Source: an uncultured Micrococcales bacterium
Lineage (GTDB): Bacteria; Actinomycetota; Actinomycetes; Actinomycetales; Microbacteriaceae
Direction of reading: 5' to 3'
Assembly: GCA_913060985.1 (NCBI GenBank)
Contig: CAJXTQ010000027.1
Span: 1-7,602, forward strand
DNA length: 7,602 nt
Below are positions 4,480 through 7,602 of the stretch, in pieces. The position numbers were made by a program, and so were the translations under genes. Under the pieces are notes generated by a model that was not told the origin of the DNA, did no database searches, and saw only the letters and a program-made list of their open reading frames with translations. The first letter of the stretch is position 1. The number at the start of each line of letters is the position of its first letter.

Positions 4480-6068
4480 TTTTCTGTAAGGGTCACGGCT
4501 CTAACGTAATCAGCCTGAGTCTTGGACTGAATCTGGTCCAAGATTTCAGGTGATACGGGGCTGTCCACCGTAATCACACTCAGAGCCTTGCCGCCCTCGC
4601 TCCTTCTGGCAATCTGCATAGCAGCAATATTCACATTTGCCTCAGCAAAGGCACTTCCGTAAATGGCTACAATTCCGGGACGGTCGTCATAAACCATCAC
4701 CACAAAATTGTCATCCATTGGAACTTCCACATCGTAGCCATTGATGTTGACAATCTTCTGGTTCAGCTTCGGTCCAGTAACGGTTCCAGCGACGCTAACG
4801 CTCGAACCATCTCCCAAGGTGGCTCGAATGATGGTCACATTCCGATACTCTTCGCTGTTTGTGTCGGTTGTGAGTTTCACCTCAACGCCCCGGCCCTCGG
4901 CAATCAAGGGGGCATTCACGTAGCTAACCTGATCGGTGACCATATTCTGAAATATCCCTTTGAGGGCGGCCAGTTTCAATACCGTGACATCGTGCTCGGC
5001 AATGAATCCTCTGACCTCTACCTCGATGGAGGTGAGCGATGCGTGAGCGATTCCAGAGAGCAGCTGACCTAACTTTTCAGCGAGAGGTATGCCTGGTTTG
5101 ACTGAGGCGTCAATCAGTCCACCTGCTACATTCACGGCATCTGGTACCAGATCGCCGGCTAGAGCTAGACGAACGCTCTTTGCAACGCTGATTCCGGCCT
5201 TTTCCTGCGCCTCGCCAGTTGAGGCACCAAGGTGAGGAGTCAGCAAAATATTGTCAAGCTCCAAAAGCTTTGAGCCCTGCGGAGGTTCTGAATTGAAAAC
5301 ATCAAGGCCCGCCCCAGCAATTTTGTTTTCGCTCAATGCTTTGTACAAAGCTTCCTCGTCAATAATCCCGCCTCGAGAGCAGTTAACGATTCTTAGGTTT
5401 GGCTTTGCCATTGCAAATTCCCGATCGGCAATCATGCCTGTTGTCTCAGGGGTCTTCGGGATGTGGATTGTGATGTAGTCACTTCGCTTCATCAACTCAT
5501 CCATTTCAACCAACTCAACACCGATTTGCTCAGCCCTAGCCTGGGTCACGTAAGGGTCGTAACCAATCAGATTTACATCAAAACCGGTTAGACGATTGGC
5601 TACCAGGGTGCCAATTCGGCCGAGACCGACAATCCCTATGGTCTTTTCATAGAGCTCAACTCCGGTGTACTTAGACCGTTTCCACTCCCCCTGCTTCATT
5701 GATGCGTGGGCATCGGCAATATTTCTGGAGAGGGAAAGGATATGAGAGACAGCGAGTTCCGCAGCGCTGACAATATTCGAAGTTGGAGCGTTGACCACCA
5801 TGACTCCGTGCTCTGTGGCCGCGGGCGTGTCCACATTGTCAAGACCCACGCCGGCTCTGGCAATCACTTTCAAGTTTGGGGCAGCAGCAATTGCCTCTTT
5901 GTCCATTTTTGTTGCTGACCTGATTAGAACTGCATTTGCCTCTGCTAGAGCTGGCAAAAGCTGCTCTCTATCAGCTCCGTTTGTGTGTCTTATTTCGAAC
6001 TCGTCGCCTAATGCCTCAACAGTTGCTGGAGAAAGTTCCTCTGCGATCAAAACTACTGGTTTTGCCAA
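4476..6068 (-). CDS. serA: D-3-phosphoglycerate dehydrogenase SerA, long ASB-ACT form
   Basis: This enzyme oxidises 3-phosphoglycerate to phosphohydroxypyruvate, the first step of serine synthesis (cytoplasm, NAD+). From the chosen TTG it has 530 residues, close to the 528 of the mycobacterial enzyme. Numbering from that start: GVGLDNVD near 74-80, nucleotide loop GLGRIG 148-153, and catalytic R232 (CSRGGIIDE), E261 (FNSEPP) and H279 (LTPHLGAS). An allosteric substrate-binding domain spans about 315-450. A C-terminal ACT domain has YDDRPG (460-465) and NVNIAAMQ, a serine-binding pattern. The frame opens four codons earlier at another TTG (6080), but that one has no ribosome binding site. The TTG at 6068 is preceded by GAGGG with five bases between, and its MAKPVVLIAEEL aligns with the mycobacterial MSLPVVLIADKL. 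It is the gene normally placed between ilvC and leuB. Feedback inhibition by serine is expected from the ACT domain. Confidence 0.97.
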   Translation of the reverse strand: MAKPVVLIAEELSPATVEALGDEFEIRHTNGADREQLLPALAEANAVLIRSATKMDKEAIAAAPNLKVIARAGVGLDNVDTPAATEHGVMVVNAPTSNIVSAAELAVSHILSLSRNIADAHASMKQGEWKRSKYTGVELYEKTIGIVGLGRIGTLVANRLTGFDVNLIGYDPYVTQARAEQIGVELVEMDELMKRSDYITIHIPKTPETTGMIADREFAMAKPNLRIVNCSRGGIIDEEALYKALSENKIAGAGLDVFNSEPPQGSKLLELDNILLTPHLGASTGEAQEKAGISVAKSVRLALAGDLVPDAVNVAGGLIDASVKPGIPLAEKLGQLLSGIAHASLTSIEVEVRGFIAEHDVTVLKLAALKGIFQNMVTDQVSYVNAPLIAEGRGVEVKLTTDTNSEEYRNVTIIRATLGDGSSVSVAGTVTGPKLNQKIVNINGYDVEVPMDDNFVVMVYDDRPGIVAIYGSAFAEANVNIAAMQIARRSEGGKALSVITVDSPVSPEILDQIQSKTQADYVRAVTLTEN

Positions 6069-6073
6069 TTTGT

Positions 6074-6078
6074 CCCTC
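6074..6078 (-). promoter_or_regulatory. ribosome binding site deciding the serA start
   Basis: The minus strand reads GAGGG-ACAAA-TTG, a Shine-Dalgarno match five bases before the TTG at 6068. The more distal TTG at 6080 overlaps this site's 5' edge and has only an A-rich stretch upstream, so the shorter start is preferred. Confidence 0.7.
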
Positions 6079-6137
6079 AAATTTTTTCTATGTGTGTAAG
6101 CCTAGTGGTTATCCATCAATGGAGATTTGGAGTCAAA

Positions 6138-6506
6138 ATGAACAACACAACAAGTTTCTCGATAGCGGGTCTGTCTGCCCTGATTGCGGTTTACGCCCTT
6201 TATTTTGTTGGGGTTTTACTCGGAGCCGATTTCTACGCACCTGCTCTTGATCAGCAAATTCCAGCCGTGGCTTTTGCGGCGCTAACGATTTTTTCAATAA
6301 TCGGTGCGTTTTTGGTTGCTAAGCGACTCAAAACCACAGCCCTACCGTCAAGAAATGTGTGGATTGTGGCAATAGTGGTTTTCGCCCTATTCCTAATCCC
6401 ACTTCCTGGAATAACAGACCCAGTCGCTGCAGCACTGCTGCTAGCAATCCACTTTGCAGTGGCGATTCCACTAACACTTGCGATGCAGCGACTGGTGAAA
6501 AGCTAA
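6138..6506 (+). CDS. small four-helix membrane protein of unknown function
   Basis: This is a 122-residue protein with four predicted membrane helices, at about 8-29, 41-61, 74-90 and 95-117. It has a polar KRLKTTALPSRN loop between helices 2 and 3 and a short KS tail. It has no recognisable catalytic motif. The layout, with a final helix reading LLLAIHFAVAIPLTLAMQ, recalls small actinobacterial DUF6069-type membrane proteins, but this is a weak resemblance. The ATG at 6138 is preferred because GGAG lies five bases upstream. An in-frame ATG at 6090 would add 16 residues, including charged and polar ones, with no ribosome binding site. The gene sits alone on the plus strand between ilvC and serA. 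It is divergent from serA, and its TAA directly abuts the ilvC stop. No functional link to amino-acid synthesis can be shown. Confidence 0.85.
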   Translation: MNNTTSFSIAGLSALIAVYALYFVGVLLGADFYAPALDQQIPAVAFAALTIFSIIGAFLVAKRLKTTALPSRNVWIVAIVVFALFLIPLPGITDPVAAALLLAIHFAVAIPLTLAMQRLVKS

Positions 6507-7532
6507 TTAGCGCGCAGCGCTACCTTCGCTGTAATCGTCTTTGTTCTCGATCCAGCTGAACAGCTTGCGCAATTCACGCCCGGTTGCCTCGATTGGGTGA
6601 CTCTCGCCCTTGGCGCGAAGCTTCTGGAACTCGGGGGCTCCTGCGTCTTGGTCAGCGATGAACCTCTCGGCGAAGCTTCCGTTCTGAATGTCTCCCAAAA
6701 CTTCCTTCATGTGATCTTTCACGTCAGGTGTGATCACCCTTGGTCCGGAAACGTAATCTCCGTACTCAGCGGTGTCTGAAACACTCCAACGCTGCTTGGC
6801 GATGCCACCCTCATACATAAGGTCAACAATCAGCTTCAGCTCGTGCAGAACCTCAAAGTAAGCAATCTCTGGCTGATAGCCTGCTTCAACCAGGGTCTCA
6901 AATCCATACTGCACCAACTGTGATGCACCTCCACACAAAACTGCCTGCTCTCCAAATAGATCTGTCTCGGTCTCTTCGGTGAAGGTTGTCTTGATGGTTC
7001 CGGCTCGGGTTCCACCGATTGCCTTTGAGTAGCTCATTGCCAAATCGAAAGCGCCACCTGTGGCATCCTGCTCGACCGCAATTAGGTTTGGCACACCGCG
7101 TCCAGCTTCGTACTCACGTCTGACAATGTGTCCCGGACCCTTAGGGGCAACCAGGAATACATCCACATCACTCGGTGGCTGAATAAAGCCGTAACGAATT
7201 GCGAAACCGTGACCAAAGACCAGTGCCTTTCCAGCTGAAAGGTTTGGCTCTACTGAATTCTTGTAAAGATCTCTCTGGGCGGGGTCTGGCGCAAGAATGA
7301 CAATTACATCTGCCCACTTGACAGCCTCTTCAGGGGTGTGAACGGTTAGACCCTTTTCCTCGGCTTTCGGGCGAGACTTTGATCCCTCCAAAAGTCCGAC
7401 AACAACATCAACGCCACTGTCTTTGAGGTTAAGTGCATGTGCGTGACCCTGCGAACCAAAACCCAAAACTGCAACCTTTTTGTTTTGAATCAGACTCAGA
7501 TCGGCATCTTTGTCATAGAAAATTTCTGCCAA
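6507..7532 (-). CDS. ilvC: ketol-acid reductoisomerase IlvC, class I
   Basis: This enzyme converts acetolactate or acetohydroxybutyrate to the dihydroxy acid with NADPH and Mg2+ in valine, isoleucine and leucine synthesis (cytoplasm). Its 341 residues are the class I length. The nucleotide-binding loop GFGSQGHAHALNL is at 24-36, and the cofactor-selecting loop around 50-58 (GSKSRPKAE) is the NADPH type. The catalytic and metal residues are visible: H108, K131 (PKGPGH), D191 and E195 (ETDLFGE), E227 and E231 (FEVLHE) and S252 (SVSD). The start is TTG, fixed by AAGGAG seven bases upstream, and the protein begins MAEIFYDKDADL as in actinobacterial homologues. It follows ilvN after 26 bases and so is almost certainly cotranscribed with it. 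The stop abuts that of the convergent membrane-protein gene. Confidence 0.97.
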   Translation of the reverse strand: MAEIFYDKDADLSLIQNKKVAVLGFGSQGHAHALNLKDSGVDVVVGLLEGSKSRPKAEEKGLTVHTPEEAVKWADVIVILAPDPAQRDLYKNSVEPNLSAGKALVFGHGFAIRYGFIQPPSDVDVFLVAPKGPGHIVRREYEAGRGVPNLIAVEQDATGGAFDLAMSYSKAIGGTRAGTIKTTFTEETETDLFGEQAVLCGGASQLVQYGFETLVEAGYQPEIAYFEVLHELKLIVDLMYEGGIAKQRWSVSDTAEYGDYVSGPRVITPDVKDHMKEVLGDIQNGSFAERFIADQDAGAPEFQKLRAKGESHPIEATGRELRKLFSWIENKDDYSEGSAAR

Positions 7533-7539
7533 TTTATTG

Positions 7540-7545
7540 CTCCTT
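7540..7545 (-). promoter_or_regulatory. ribosome binding site supporting the TTG start of ilvC
   Basis: AAGGAG on the minus strand lies seven bases before the TTG at 7532, in the 26-base gap between the ilvN stop and ilvC. It confirms the unusual start codon. Confidence 0.8.
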
Positions 7546-7558
7546 AGTAGTTATTGGC

Positions 7559-7602
7559 CTATTTGATTCGATCGCTCATGGATTTGGAGCCGCGGCCAAT
7601 TG
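7559..7602 (-). CDS. ilvN: acetolactate synthase small (regulatory) subunit IlvN, last 14 codons
   Basis: One minus-strand frame from the right edge reads IGRGSKSMSDRIK followed by TAG (7559-7561). This matches the end of the IlvN C-terminal domain, where (A)LxRGxxSM/IxDRx is common in actinobacteria. The position immediately before ilvC is the standard ilvB-ilvN-ilvC order. The protein is the regulatory subunit of acetolactate synthase, controlling the first common step of branched-chain amino-acid synthesis. Only the tail is visible, so identity rests on a short match plus context. The other two minus-strand frames give no comparable match. Confidence 0.8.
   Translation of the reverse strand, partial: IGRGSKSMSDRIK

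Noticed and set aside
6069..6137. Promoters for serA and the membrane-protein gene
   Set aside because: TTGACT occurs on the minus strand, but the only -10-like match is 19 bases away. No convincing pair was found in either direction, although promoters are expected nearby.
6090..6137. Longer 138-residue form of the membrane protein starting at 6090
   Set aside because: There is no ribosome binding site before that ATG, and the extra 16 residues precede a normal start with GGAG five bases upstream.
5936..6250. A 104-codon plus-strand frame crossing the serA start
   Set aside because: It overlaps serA and the better-supported membrane-protein gene in another frame, with no ribosome binding site or motif.

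Overview
The window looks like part of an actinobacterial chromosome of medium G+C (about half by eye). The best guess is a member of the Micrococcales, such as a freshwater Microbacteriaceae relative. This rests on three things: the gene order ilvN-ilvC-serA-leuB, the mycobacterial-type long SerA (ASB plus ACT domains), and the actinobacterial style of IlvC and LeuB. The genus is inference.

Layout. All the amino-acid biosynthesis genes lie on the minus strand and read right to left. They are the last 14 codons of ilvN (7559-7602), ilvC (6507-7532), serA (4476-6068) and leuB (1-823, running off the left edge). Two pieces interrupt this order. A small four-helix membrane protein on the plus strand (6138-6506) sits between ilvC and serA. 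A sulfur-handling module of about 3.6 kb (875-4479) sits between serA and leuB.

The sulfur module is arranged around one divergent control region (1856-1914). To the right, on the plus strand, are a CsoR/CstR-family repressor (1915-2172), two tandem single-domain rhodaneses (2196-2513 and 2513-2836) and a CoA-disulfide-reductase-type flavoenzyme with a C-terminal rhodanese domain (2839-4479). They are tightly packed and surely one operon. To the left, on the minus strand, are a rhodanese lipoprotein (1484-1855) and a class I SAM-dependent methyltransferase (875-1483) whose start abuts the lipoprotein stop. The control region holds a perfect 6-4-6 inverted repeat, ATACCC-CCTA-GGGTAT, placed where it would block promoters in both directions.

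The repressor keeps the two conserved cysteines of its family (C35, C64) but has Gly where copper-sensing CsoR has its histidine ligand. That is the CstR-like (persulfide/polysulfide sensing) pattern. Four rhodanese domains, all with an intact active-site cysteine, occur within 3 kb. The simplest reading is a reactive-sulfur-inducible module: an outward-facing lipoprotein rhodanese, cytoplasmic sulfur-carrier rhodaneses, a flavoprotein that reduces persulfides with NAD(P)H, and possibly a thiol-directed methyltransferase. No sulfide:quinone reductase or persulfide dioxygenase is present in the window.

Both plus-strand blocks end with no room before the stop of the convergent minus-strand gene (4-nt overlap at 4476-4479, zero gap at 6506/6507), so no intrinsic terminators lie between them. 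No RNA genes, insertion sequences or CRISPR arrays were seen, and there is no gene-free stretch longer than about 70 bases.
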